Notes under the pieces: model-generated
What the model was told of the DNA's origin: nothing
Database searches by the model: none
The model's input: the letters and a program-made list of their open reading frames with translations, nothing else
Position numbers and translations under genes: made by a program
In this document: positions 25,732-34,350 of the stretch, one piece after another
Position numbering within the stretch: position 1 is the first letter of the stretch
Layout of the letters: each line of letters starts with the position of its first letter
Origin: Pseudomonas sp. HN11
GTDB lineage: Bacteria; Pseudomonadota; Gammaproteobacteria; Pseudomonadales; Pseudomonadaceae
Length of the DNA stretch: 64,000 bases
NCBI RefSeq assembly: GCF_021390155.1
Contig: NZ_CP089985.1
Coordinates: 2,491,001 to 2,555,000 of the forward strand
Reading direction: 5' to 3'

Positions 25732-26057
25732 GGTCTGTCCTTGTATTGTGCGTGAGGGACACCTCCACCGGGCAAGGGGTCGGTTATTCGCGTCCAAGGT
25801 AGGGGCAGTGGCCGGGGCTGTAAAATGCCGATTGGTTCTAATCTAATTATTAAAATATAGAATCATGATTTATTCGATATATCAGTAATTTGCATTTTTT
25901 GTGTGTTGGGTTATTCCTGGAGAGACGTTCACTGAGGTTTTTTATTTGCGACGATGCTCGAAGGGGCGTTAACGATAGATATTGAGGGCACTACACGCTG
26001 GAAACCGTGTAGCGGGTGTACACGTGCATCGAGGCACGGCAACAGAAATCGAAGGCG
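25732..26057. other. AT-rich intergenic region, promoter of the SsuD-like gene
   Basis: About 330 bases without a credible gene. The stretch near 25835-25880 is very AT-rich (TAATTATTAAAATATAG) in an otherwise GC-rich window, as expected for a promoter of the minus-strand monooxygenase gene. Short ORFs here lack ribosome sites. Confidence 0.5.
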
Positions 26058-26085
26058 AAAAAAAACCGGCTGATCAGGCCGGTTT
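26058..26085 (-). terminator. Rho-independent terminator of the repeat-protein gene
   Basis: On the minus strand, AAACCGGC and GCCGGTTT form an 8-bp stem with a 7-base loop, followed by a run of T. It lies 24 bases after the stop codon of the small secreted protein gene. Confidence 0.88.
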
Positions 26086-26109
26086 GGGGTTCCCGCAAGC
26101 CGTGCGGGG

Positions 26110-26379
26110 TTAAGCGTTGTTGCCTTGCAGGCGATCAGCACCGCCTTCAGCCAGGCCACGTTCCTGCAGACGATCAGCACCGCCTTCGGCGACACGACGT
26201 TCCAACAGGCGGTCCGAACCGTTTTCGGCAACGCGGTTACCTTGCAGGCGGTCCGAGCCACCCTCTGCAATGCGACTTTCGATCAGGCGATCCGCGCCGC
26301 CTTCAGCAACAACCGGGTGAGCAAATGCGTTTGCAGCAAGTACCGAAAAAGCGAGGCTAAGCAAGATTTGGCGTTTCAT
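26110..26379 (-). CDS. Small secreted protein with five 13-residue repeats
   Basis: Protein of 89 residues. A clear signal peptide (MKRQILLSLAFSVLAANAFA) is followed by five nearly identical 13-residue units of the pattern AEGGADRLxExRV (variants AEGGSDRLQGN, AENGSDRLLER, AEGGADRLQER, AEGGADRLQGN) and almost nothing else. The mature protein would be about 69 residues, highly charged, and periplasmic or exported. No function can be assigned. I recall similar short Pseudomonas repeat proteins being labelled phage infection protein in databases, but I know no evidence for that. It has its own terminator and no operon partner. Confidence 0.85.
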   Translation of the reverse strand: MKRQILLSLAFSVLAANAFAHPVVAEGGADRLIESRIAEGGSDRLQGNRVAENGSDRLLERRVAEGGADRLQERGLAEGGADRLQGNNA

Positions 26380-26524
26380 GAGGGTGTGCTCCGAGTGTTT
26401 GAGTTGGGTTGTTGCTGGTATGGGGTTGATGTTACGCGTTGCATTTTTTAAGAGAACTTCATTGGGCTGATGGTGACTATCGATGCCAACGATGGCTCGT
26501 TTTGGCGAGCCATCGCTGGGCCAG

Positions 26525-27247
26525 TCATGGCATCTGTGGCAGTTCCTGCGGGCGCAGGTCGAACACCAGCACCTCGGCGTCCTCGCCCTGGCTCAGGCGG
26601 ATTTGCCGTTCATCCCGCACGCGTGCGCCGTCACCTTCCAGCAAGCGCTGCCCGTTGACTTCAACGCTGCCTCGGGCCACATGGATGTACGCATGGCGAT
26701 CCGGCGGCAGGTCCAGGGCCGCGGCTTCATTGCCGTCGAACAGCCCGGCATACACCCGTGTGTCCTGGCGCACGCTGAGGGAGCCGTCGTTGCCATCCGG
26801 CGAGATAATCAACTGCAGGCGCCCACGTTTCTGCGCCTCGCTGAAGTGCTCCTGCTGATAGCGCGGTTCGGCGCCGGCCACCGCAGGCACGATCCAGATC
26901 TGCAGAAAGTGCACGCCACGGGTCTGGCTGTGGTTGAACTCGCTGTGGGCCACGCCGCTGCCGGCGCTCATCAGTTGCACATCGCCGGGGCGGATCACCG
27001 AGCCGGTGCCCAGGGTGTCCTTGTGTTCGAGGGCGCCTTCCAGCACATAGGAGAAGATCTCCATGTCGCGGTGCGGGTGCTGGCCAAAGCCTTTACCGGC
27101 TGCAACGCGGTCATCGTTGATCACCAGCAGGTCGGAAAAACCCTGTTCTGAGGGGTTCCAGTAGTTGGCGAACGAGAAGGTGTGAAACGACTTCAACCAA
27201 CCGTGATTGGCGGCGCCGCGTTCGGAAGCTTTGCGAAGGGTCAGCAT
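26525..27247 (-). CDS. Pirin family protein, YhhW-like
   Basis: Bicupin of 240 residues. The metal ligands are in place as in E. coli YhhW: H57 and H59 (GQHPHRDME), H101 and E103 (VAHSEFNHS). YhhW-type pirins show quercetin 2,3-dioxygenase activity in vitro; the physiological role is unclear. It is a single minus-strand gene, divergent from the GlxA-type regulator at 27427. A half REP (27261-27278) lies just upstream of its start. Confidence 0.9.
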   Translation of the reverse strand: MLTLRKASERGAANHGWLKSFHTFSFANYWNPSEQGFSDLLVINDDRVAAGKGFGQHPHRDMEIFSYVLEGALEHKDTLGTGSVIRPGDVQLMSAGSGVAHSEFNHSQTRGVHFLQIWIVPAVAGAEPRYQQEHFSEAQKRGRLQLIISPDGNDGSLSVRQDTRVYAGLFDGNEAAALDLPPDRHAYIHVARGSVEVNGQRLLEGDGARVRDERQIRLSQGEDAEVLVFDLRPQELPQMP

Positions 27248-27426
27248 GGTCTTGTCCTCAAGTGGGAGCGGGCTGCGACATGCAGGGCTCCGGCGTTGAG
27301 AAGAAGGTTAATGGTTAGCGTGGGATTCATTAAGAAGCTGAAATTTGAATGACTGTCTCCTTGAGGTGGACAGTTGTGAACGTGTAATAATGTCCGCCGC
27401 ATTCCTTCTCGATGGGCTCTCCTGAT

Positions 27427-28377
27427 ATGAAAACCGTGGCCATGACACTGTTTCCGGATTTCCTCCTGCTCGACATGGCCGGGCCGCTCGAAGTGTTCTC
27501 GATTGCCAACCGCTACCTGCCGTCGGCGGCTCACTACCAGATTCTTACCATCGGTATCGAGCCCGGTCCGTTGCGCGCCTCCAATGGGGTGGTGGTGCAA
27601 ACCGACTTGCTGTTGGATCAGGCCCAGGACGCCTACGACCTGTTGCTGGTGCCTGGCGGTCCCGGTGCCTACAACGAATGCCACCCTGCGTTGCTGTCGT
27701 GGCTCAGGGCAGCCGCCCCACGGGCGCGGCGCTTCGGCTCGATCTGCACCGGGGCCTTTGTGCTGGGGCATGCGGGCCTGCTGGACGATCACCGCGTAAC
27801 CACCCACTGGCACTACACCGAGCGGTTGATCAAGGCGTTTCCCAAGGCGATTGTCGAAACCGACCGTATCTATTTGCAGGACGGGCGCCTGGTTACCTCG
27901 GGTGGCGTCACGGCCGGTATCGACCTGGCGCTGTCAGTGGTCGCCCAGGACCACGGCAAGCAAGTCGCCGTGGAGGTGGCCAAGGTGCTTTTGGTAGTGA
28001 TGAAGCGCCAGGGCGGCCAAGCCCAGTTCAGCCCGATGACGGCGGCAGTGGCCCCCCAGGAAACTGCGATTACCCGCGTGCAAAACCATGTACTGGAGCA
28101 TCTGGAACAGGCCTATACCATCGAGTCCATGGCCGAATTGGCCGGCATGAGCGCGCGCCACTTTGCGCGGCTGTTCGCCAAGGACGTGCAGATGACGCCC
28201 ATGGCGTTCCTGCAGGGCGCGCGCATTGACCGCGCCCGGCAGTTACTGGAAACCACAGACCTGCCGCTGAAGACCGTGGCTTTCCACGCGGGCTTCGGCA
28301 GTGTGCGACATATGCGCTTTCTGTTCAGCGAAAAACTGGGTCTTAACCCGACCCAATACCGACAGCAGTTCAGTTAA
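27427..28377 (+). CDS. GlxA-type AraC regulator with DJ-1/PfpI domain
   Basis: Protein of 316 residues. The N-terminal DJ-1/PfpI amidotransferase-like domain (about 1-170: YDLLLVPGGPGAYNECHP, GSICTGAFVLGHAGLLDD) is joined to a C-terminal AraC double helix-turn-helix (about 215-310: SMAELAGMSARHFARLFAKD, VAFHAGFGSVRHMRFLFSEK). The start at 27427 is preferred because homologues begin MKTVAM; an ATG 15 bases upstream is an alternative. Regulators of this type control amine and carnitine metabolism in pseudomonads, but neither target nor ligand is visible. It is divergent from the pirin gene, a possible target. Confidence 0.87.
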   Translation: MKTVAMTLFPDFLLLDMAGPLEVFSIANRYLPSAAHYQILTIGIEPGPLRASNGVVVQTDLLLDQAQDAYDLLLVPGGPGAYNECHPALLSWLRAAAPRARRFGSICTGAFVLGHAGLLDDHRVTTHWHYTERLIKAFPKAIVETDRIYLQDGRLVTSGGVTAGIDLALSVVAQDHGKQVAVEVAKVLLVVMKRQGGQAQFSPMTAAVAPQETAITRVQNHVLEHLEQAYTIESMAELAGMSARHFARLFAKDVQMTPMAFLQGARIDRARQLLETTDLPLKTVAFHAGFGSVRHMRFLFSEKLGLNPTQYRQQFS

Positions 28378-28526
28378 CGACAGAATGTCCGTCTCGCGCA
28401 CCCGAATGTCCGTGTCATTCCCCGTGCCAGCATTGTCCTGTCATCGCCAACTGGCAAGATAGCGTCAAGCCCATGGAAAAGGATGCGCGAACGCCCAAGG
28501 CCGGGCGTTTCAGCGCTTTTATAAAG

Positions 28527-29996
28527 ATGAACAACCCTCAGGCGATTGACGCTGATGGCACGGTGCGCTTCGGTGCCTATGTCTTTCACCGGCAACAGCG
28601 GCTGGTCAGCAAGGCAGGCTGGCCAGTGCCTTTGGGCGGACGCGCATTGGATATCCTTACGGTACTGCTCGAAACGCCCGGGCAGTACATCAGCAAGGGT
28701 ACCTTGATCGAGCGGGTGTGGCCGAACAGAGTGGTCGAGGAAAACAACCTGAGGGTGCACATCGCTGCACTGCGTCGGGCCCTTAATGGGCAACGTTTGA
28801 TTCTCAACGACCCACAGCGTGGCTACTGTTTCGCAGCGCCTGTGCACGGCGCTGTACAGGTCGCGCTACCTAGGCACAATCTGGCCGTGCGGCTCAGCCC
28901 GGTGATGGGCTGTGATGAACTATTGGGTGTGCTGGTGCGGCGTCTGTCGGGTCAACGCCTGATGACGCTCACTGGGTGCGCCGGCGTCGGCAAGAGCACC
29001 GTGGCTCTGGCGTTGGCCGAGCGCGTATTGCCACACTATCGGGACGGTGTGTGGTGGGTCGACCTGGACACGGTGCAGGCGCCGAAGAGCATGCTGCGCC
29101 ACCTCGCCACAGCGTTGCATTTGGAGCCTTGCGAGAATGCCACGCAACTGAGCCGTCAGTTGGCCTCCCGCCAGCTGTTATTGGTACTCGACGGCGCCGA
29201 CCTGTTGCTTGGCGCCTGTCGCCATCTGGTACGTGTGCTACGCGAAGCAGCACCCCAGGTCCGCGTGCTGATCACCAGCCGTGAGGCCCTGCAAACCCAA
29301 GGCGAATGGACGCAACGCGTGCCCCGGCTGATGGTGCCAGCACCGTCGGCGCTCGGCAGTGTTGAACAGGCGATGGTGTATCCGGCCGTGCAACTGTTCG
29401 TCGCACGGGTGCGTGCCGGTCAGCAGGGGTTTGTATTGCGGCGCCAGGACCTCGCACCGCTGCGGGATATCTGCCGACGCCTCGACGGCATTCCCCTGGC
29501 GTTGGAGTTGGCGGCAGCCCAAGTGGATGCCTTGGGCATACGCGGTTTGCAGCAGCAACTGCGCCAGGGCTTGCAGGTGCTGACACGGGGCCGACGCACG
29601 GCGGTAGAGCGGCATCAATCCCTTAGCGCAGCCCTGGATTGGACCTACCAGCGACTGAGCCTGCCGGAGCGTTGGCTGTTCTTGCAATTGGGCTTGTTCA
29701 AGATGGCGGTGACTTTGCCTACCCTGAGCGAACTGGTCGCCGGCACCGAGCTGGAACACGCCGACCTGTCTTACCTGCTGGGGCGTCTTATTGCCACATC
29801 ACTGCTGACCGTCGAACCTGGACCGGGCAACCCGCGCTACCGGCTGCTCAATTGCGTGCGCAGCTATGCGCTGGCGCAACTGCGCGACCCCCAGCAGATG
29901 GCGCATTTGCAGCAGGGATATGGGCATTACCTGGGACCGTTTTCAGGCCGGCCGTTTGTCTTGCAACTCATCGAGCAGGCCGCGTACGCGGATTAG
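28527..29996 (+). CDS. Winged-helix regulator with NB-ARC-like ATPase domain, short paralog
   Basis: Protein of 489 residues from the ATG at 28527 (an ATG at 28473 would add 18). An OmpR-type winged helix (about 12-105: VPLGGRALDILTVLLETPG, VVEENNLRVHIAALRRAL) is followed by a STAND/AAA-type ATPase with P-loop GCAGVGKST (150-157) and LLLVLDGADLL (Walker B). It aligns along its length with the convergent 920-residue gene but lacks that protein's long C-terminal helical-repeat region. The last ~18 residues (FSGRPFVLQLIEQAAYAD) are encoded by the antisense of the neighbour's 3' end. This suggests that the gene was cut short by a recombination between the two. Function unknown. Confidence 0.85.
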   Translation: MNNPQAIDADGTVRFGAYVFHRQQRLVSKAGWPVPLGGRALDILTVLLETPGQYISKGTLIERVWPNRVVEENNLRVHIAALRRALNGQRLILNDPQRGYCFAAPVHGAVQVALPRHNLAVRLSPVMGCDELLGVLVRRLSGQRLMTLTGCAGVGKSTVALALAERVLPHYRDGVWWVDLDTVQAPKSMLRHLATALHLEPCENATQLSRQLASRQLLLVLDGADLLLGACRHLVRVLREAAPQVRVLITSREALQTQGEWTQRVPRLMVPAPSALGSVEQAMVYPAVQLFVARVRAGQQGFVLRRQDLAPLRDICRRLDGIPLALELAAAQVDALGIRGLQQQLRQGLQVLTRGRRTAVERHQSLSAALDWTYQRLSLPERWLFLQLGLFKMAVTLPTLSELVAGTELEHADLSYLLGRLIATSLLTVEPGPGNPRYRLLNCVRSYALAQLRDPQQMAHLQQGYGHYLGPFSGRPFVLQLIEQAAYAD

Positions 29997-32705
29997 GTCC
30001 GCGGTGGCGAAGCCTTCTGTGAAGCGCGCGTAAATTGAACTCAGCAAGTCGCGCGCAGCCTGCACACGGCCTTGCGCCTGCCACAACTTCGCCAATGAGG
30101 TCGCACAGCGTAATTCCCAGGCGAGCGCGCCTTGCTGGTGCGCCAGGCCCAGGGCTTCCAGCAGGAGCATTTCGGCCAGGCGGGAATCGGTCAGGCTGTC
30201 GGCGCGTACCCGCAGAACCTCTGGCGCGCACCAGCCGGCGCCGCCTGTGCGGGCGCGCTCGAAGGCCGTTTCATCAGGCCCGTGCACACCCAGTGTGACC
30301 AGGATGTCTTCGATCAGCCCCAGGCCCTGCAGCTCACTGCGCCCAAGAAGGCCGGCATAGTGTCCCGCCCAGGTCTGGAACAACCGCACAGAGTGTTTGT
30401 GAGCGTGCTCCAGCAGCAGCGCCTGCATATCCCGGGCGGTCTCGGTGTCACCGTTGTAGCGGGCGATCACCACACCTGCCAAGGCCAGGGTGTAGCAGAT
30501 GGAAGTCCCGTGATTGATCTGCAACGCCAATTCCAATGCCTGGTGGGCAGTACGCCAGGCCTGCTCCGGAAAACCTTGCAGCCACAGGATTCGCGCCAAC
30601 ACGGTCAGCGAGGCAACGTTCTGATCGTATTGCACGCCAATGCCGTGGGCAAATCGGTTGAGATGGCCGCTGTGTGACATGCGTTGGATTACTTGCTCGG
30701 CGTTGTGCCGGGCGAGGGCCTGGTTGCCGTTGTAGTGTTGCGCCAATACGCGCAGGCGTTGGGCGCTCACGTCCAGCAGTGGCTCGGTGCGTGGGTCGAG
30801 GCGATCAAATTGCACACTTTGCGCCAACGCCTGGCGATAGCGGCCGGCACATAAATTGACTGCCATGTGCCCGGAGACCGCGCGCAATTGGCCGGCGATA
30901 TCCTCGCGCTCCTCAGCCAGGCGCTGGGCACTGACGAAGGCTGCGATAGTCTGGGGAGCCCCGCCCATTGCGTGATAAGACAGGCTGCCCAGCGCCAATT
31001 GCAGCTGCATCGTCAGCTCGGGGCAGGGCGTGCCGCTCCGACCCATCAGCGCGAGCGCCTTGCCCACATACAAGCCGTGTTCCCTGAGCAATGACAACTC
31101 TTGCCACAGCGGCATCGCACTGACGGTCAAGCGGATGGCCAGAAGGTGTTCACCGCCCTGCGCAAGCCCCCAGTCGAGGGCGGCACGAATGTCCTCACGC
31201 AGCGGCGCGTAGCGGTCGATCCAGGGTTGCGTCGCGATCAACGCCCAATCTTCGCGCGCCTGTTCCATCAGCGCCAGGCAGCGCGCTGCATGACGCTCAC
31301 GGGTAGCGTCGAGTTCAGCGGCAACGCTGAGTTTTTCCAGGGCATAGGTGCGCGTGATATCCAGCAGGCGATAGACCATTTCGTCATCACCGGCTTCCAC
31401 ATTAAGCAGCGATTTAGCGACCAGTTGAGTGATCGAACCCAACACCTCGGCCGGTGCGACCTGCTCCCCGGCGATCACTGCCGCAGCGCTCACCAGGCTG
31501 AACCCTCCTCGGAATACCGCCAGGCGACGCAGGCATGTCTGCTCGCACGCGCTCAGCAGCTCGAAGCTCCAGTCCAACGTGGCACGCAGGGTCTGGTGAC
31601 GTGGCAACGCACTACGCCGGCCGCGGGTCAGCAGGCGGAAGTTGTCTTCCATCTGCACCAGCAGCCCGGGCAGGCCGAAGCGTTCGATCTGCGCCGCCAC
31701 CAATTCAATCGCCAGGGGAATACCGTCCAGGCGTTGGCAGATATCGATCGCCAGCGGCAATTCAGCTTCGCTCAGTTCAAAGCTGTCCTGATGGGACATG
31801 GCCCGCTCGATCAACAACTGCAGGGCCGGATAGCCCAATGCCTGGGCGCGGTTACCGGTGGCGGGCGGGCAGGCCAGGGGCTCCAGGCGCTGCACGTATT
31901 CGCCCTCGGCACGCAATGCTTCGCGGCTGGTGGCCAGGATATGCAACCTGGGGGCATGGCGCAGCAGGGTTTCGCTGATCAGGGCGATGTCGTCCAGCAG
32001 GTGCTCGCAGTTGTCGATCACCAGCAGCAACTGACGCTCCTGCAGGGAGCGTGCAAACGCGACCAGAGGCTCTTGCCCGGTGTAGGTGAGGTCGAGCAGG
32101 GCGGCGAGGTTGGGCAGAATCATCGACGGTGCGTTCAGCGGCGCCAGGTCGAGCAGGCGAATGCCGTCGCGGTAATGCCCGATCAGCAATTCCGCCACGC
32201 GCAACGCGACGGTGGTCTTGCCGATGCCGCCGGCGCCGGTCAGGGTGATAAAGCGTTGTTCGGGCAGTTGCTGCACCAGGCTGTCGATCAGGGCCTGGCG
32301 GCCGATCATCCGGGTGCGACGCAACGGCAGGTTGTGGCACGGGCGCTGGGGTGCACCCTCGGTGGGCAGCGTCATCGGCTCGATGCTCAGTGGCGCAACA
32401 AAACTGTAGCCACGCTGGGCCACGGTCACGATATAGCGCTGCCCGGCCTGACCATCTCCCAGTGCCTTGCGCAACGCCGCCATATGCACCCGCAGGTTGC
32501 CGTCTTCCACCACGCTGTTGGGCCAGACCCGGGTGATCAGTTCCTGTTTGCTCACCACATTGCCGGCTTGCTCCAGCAGGATCAGCAGGATATCCACCGC
32601 TCGGCGCCCCAGGCGCAACGGGTGACCGGCCTCCAGCACCAGACGTTGGCGCGGGTGGATGCGATAAGGGCCGAAATGCACGGCCTGGTCGCCGGGGTCG
32701 CTCAT
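29943..32705 (-). CDS. Winged-helix regulator with NB-ARC-like ATPase and helical repeats, long paralog
   Basis: Protein of 920 residues starting at 32705 (MSDPGD; an upstream in-frame start would add six). It has an N-terminal OmpR-type winged helix (about 8-105), an ATPase domain with P-loop GAGGIGKTT (157-165), Walker B LLLVIDNCEHL, the arginine-type segment ILATSREALR, and the NB-ARC motif LDGIPLAIELVAAQ. A long C-terminal region rich in TPR-like helices follows (about 450-920). Such LuxR/SARP-like STAND proteins are signal-gated transcription factors; the signal is unknown. It is convergent with its short paralog, and the two coding ends overlap by 54 bases. Confidence 0.88.
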   Translation of the reverse strand: MSDPGDQAVHFGPYRIHPRQRLVLEAGHPLRLGRRAVDILLILLEQAGNVVSKQELITRVWPNSVVEDGNLRVHMAALRKALGDGQAGQRYIVTVAQRGYSFVAPLSIEPMTLPTEGAPQRPCHNLPLRRTRMIGRQALIDSLVQQLPEQRFITLTGAGGIGKTTVALRVAELLIGHYRDGIRLLDLAPLNAPSMILPNLAALLDLTYTGQEPLVAFARSLQERQLLLVIDNCEHLLDDIALISETLLRHAPRLHILATSREALRAEGEYVQRLEPLACPPATGNRAQALGYPALQLLIERAMSHQDSFELSEAELPLAIDICQRLDGIPLAIELVAAQIERFGLPGLLVQMEDNFRLLTRGRRSALPRHQTLRATLDWSFELLSACEQTCLRRLAVFRGGFSLVSAAAVIAGEQVAPAEVLGSITQLVAKSLLNVEAGDDEMVYRLLDITRTYALEKLSVAAELDATRERHAARCLALMEQAREDWALIATQPWIDRYAPLREDIRAALDWGLAQGGEHLLAIRLTVSAMPLWQELSLLREHGLYVGKALALMGRSGTPCPELTMQLQLALGSLSYHAMGGAPQTIAAFVSAQRLAEEREDIAGQLRAVSGHMAVNLCAGRYRQALAQSVQFDRLDPRTEPLLDVSAQRLRVLAQHYNGNQALARHNAEQVIQRMSHSGHLNRFAHGIGVQYDQNVASLTVLARILWLQGFPEQAWRTAHQALELALQINHGTSICYTLALAGVVIARYNGDTETARDMQALLLEHAHKHSVRLFQTWAGHYAGLLGRSELQGLGLIEDILVTLGVHGPDETAFERARTGGAGWCAPEVLRVRADSLTDSRLAEMLLLEALGLAHQQGALAWELRCATSLAKLWQAQGRVQAARDLLSSIYARFTEGFATADLIRVRGLLDELQDKRPA

Positions 32706-32763
32706 GGGGGGCCGTGCTCGCAAAATGGGAAGCGGCCAGCATATTCCAGGTACGTACAGACCA

Positions 32764-33162
32764 CTAGGCCGCGATCACTTGCGGCTTTTGCCGTGAGTGG
32801 TGATTTCGCCAAGTCATCGGGTTGACGCCCTCGCTGCGGGTGAACATGTGGCAGAAATGCGCCTGGTCACAAAAACCGCATTCCAGGCTGATTTGCGTCA
32901 GGCTCAGGGTTGAGCTGGTGATCAGCTCCTTGGCCCGTTGTATGCGTTGTTGGCGGATCCACTCCTGCGGTGACAGTCCTGTAGTGCACTTGAACGCGCG
33001 GGAAAAATGGCTGCGCGACAAGGCGCAGGCCTGGGCCAGGTCGGCAATCGCCAGGCTTTCGCCGAGGTTGGCCAGGATCAGTTGCTTGGCGATACGCTCG
33101 CGCCGTGGGCACAGGCCACCGGTGGCGGACAAACGAGGGGCATATTGCTCTAGTTGGGCCAT
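32764..33162 (-). CDS. Small AraC-family regulator
   Basis: Protein of 132 residues consisting almost only of an AraC double helix-turn-helix (LAIADLAQACALSRSHFSRA, then LTQISLECGFCDQAHFCHMF). There is no room for a sensor domain. I chose the start at 33162 (MAQLEQ); a longer in-frame reading adds about 16-100 residues with no domain. It lies 58 bases downstream of the long STAND regulator's start on the same strand and is divergent from a LysR gene. Target unknown. Confidence 0.8.
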   Translation of the reverse strand: MAQLEQYAPRLSATGGLCPRRERIAKQLILANLGESLAIADLAQACALSRSHFSRAFKCTTGLSPQEWIRQQRIQRAKELITSSTLSLTQISLECGFCDQAHFCHMFTRSEGVNPMTWRNHHSRQKPQVIAA

Positions 33163-33366
33163 GACAAAAATCCGCAGTCGATGGGAGCGTTCCTGGTGGA
33201 TGGATGCAGTGTAGACGTGGCTTATCTTGTTGCCGGACCGTCTGGTTGACGAGTTAATCGTTGTTAATTTCGCCAGGTGCCTGCGTTGAAAAGACAGCAC
33301 AGGCATGCAATGCGGATCGCGTTTTGCGTGCTTATCTGTGTGCCTGCCAACCGTTTGGATGCCACC

Positions 33367-34275
33367 ATGAACCGCAACGACCTGCGTCGCGTCGACATGA
33401 ACCTGCTGGTGATTTTCGAGGCGCTGATGTTCGAGAAGAACCTGACCCGCGTCGCCGAAAAACTGTTCATGGGCCAACCGGCAGTGAGTGCAGCGCTGGG
33501 GCGTTTGCGTGATCTGTTCGACGACCCGTTGCTATTGCGCAACGGGCGGGGCATGGAGCCCACGCCACGCGCGGTGGCGATACTCAAGGAGTTGCAACCG
33601 GCCATGGACACCATTTCCGGCGCGGTCAGCCGTGCCAAGGATTTCGACCCTTCCACCAGCTGTGCGGTATTTCGCATTGGTCTCTCAGACGACGCTGAGT
33701 TTGGTCTGTTTCCGCCGTTGCTCAGCCAATTGCGCGAAGAAGCGCCGGGCATCATCGTGGTGGTGCGCCGGGCCAATTACCTGTTGATGTCGTCGTTGCT
33801 GGCCAGCGGTGAGATTTCGGTGGGGGTGAGTTACACCACTGAATTGCCAGCGAATGCCAAGCGCAAGAAGCTGCGGGATATTCCGTGCAAGGTCTTGCGA
33901 GGAGATGACGGCACCGAGCCGCTGACTCTGGATGACTACTGTGGGCGGCCCCATGCGATGGTGTCGTTCTCGGGGGACTTGAGTGGCAACATCGATCTGG
34001 ACCTGGCGCGGATTGGTAGAGCGCGGCGGGTGGTGTTGGCGGTGCCGCAGTTCAGTGGGCTGCGGGCGTTGTTGGCGGGGACGCAGATTATTGCGACGGT
34101 ACCGGATTATGCGGCGTGTGCGTTGACCGACGGGACGTCGTTGCGGGCGGAGGATCCGCCGTTTGCGATTGATGCGGCGGAGTTGTCGATGGTGTGGAGT
34201 GGGGTGCATGACAATGATCCGGCGGAGCGGTGGCTGAGGGGGAGGATTGGGGAGCATATGGCTCGGGTGGTTTGA
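33367..34275 (+). CDS. LysR-family regulator, NodD/LinR-like subgroup
   Basis: Protein of 302 residues. The N-terminal helix-turn-helix (VDMNLLVIFEALMFEKNLTR, then GQPAVSAALGRLRDLFDDPL) has the short spacing and RDLFDDPLLLR motif of the NodD/NahR/SyrM-like subgroup. I chose the ATG at 33367 (MNRNDLRR). From about 34000 onward the codons become extremely G-rich (48 G against 12 C in 34161-34260), next to the IS256-split repeat arm that begins six bases after the stop. Its target is unknown; a small AraC gene is divergent from it. Confidence 0.87.
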   Translation: MNRNDLRRVDMNLLVIFEALMFEKNLTRVAEKLFMGQPAVSAALGRLRDLFDDPLLLRNGRGMEPTPRAVAILKELQPAMDTISGAVSRAKDFDPSTSCAVFRIGLSDDAEFGLFPPLLSQLREEAPGIIVVVRRANYLLMSSLLASGEISVGVSYTTELPANAKRKKLRDIPCKVLRGDDGTEPLTLDDYCGRPHAMVSFSGDLSGNIDLDLARIGRARRVVLAVPQFSGLRALLAGTQIIATVPDYAACALTDGTSLRAEDPPFAIDAAELSMVWSGVHDNDPAERWLRGRIGEHMARVV

Positions 34276-34280
34276 CTGAG

Positions 34281-34299
34281 TACATATCCCCTTTTTCGG
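34281..34299. repeat. Left part of IS-split solo repeat arm (copy C)
   Basis: TACATATCC followed by CCTTTTTCGG matches the outer end of the large repeat elements A and B. The rest of the arm resumes at about 35671 after the IS256 element. Confidence 0.75.
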
Positions 34300-34350
34300 G
34301 ACTGTCATAAATTTTGTGTTCGGGCATAACATGTTGCTAGAGGTGCATGT

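Noticed and set aside
26115..26319. Tandem 39-bp units resembling a CRISPR or satellite
   Set aside because: They are in frame and encode the 13-residue protein repeats; there are no spacers.
31101..32825. 574-codon plus-strand frame opposite the long STAND regulator
   Set aside because: Antisense shadow; no domain, and the minus-strand protein has clear motifs.
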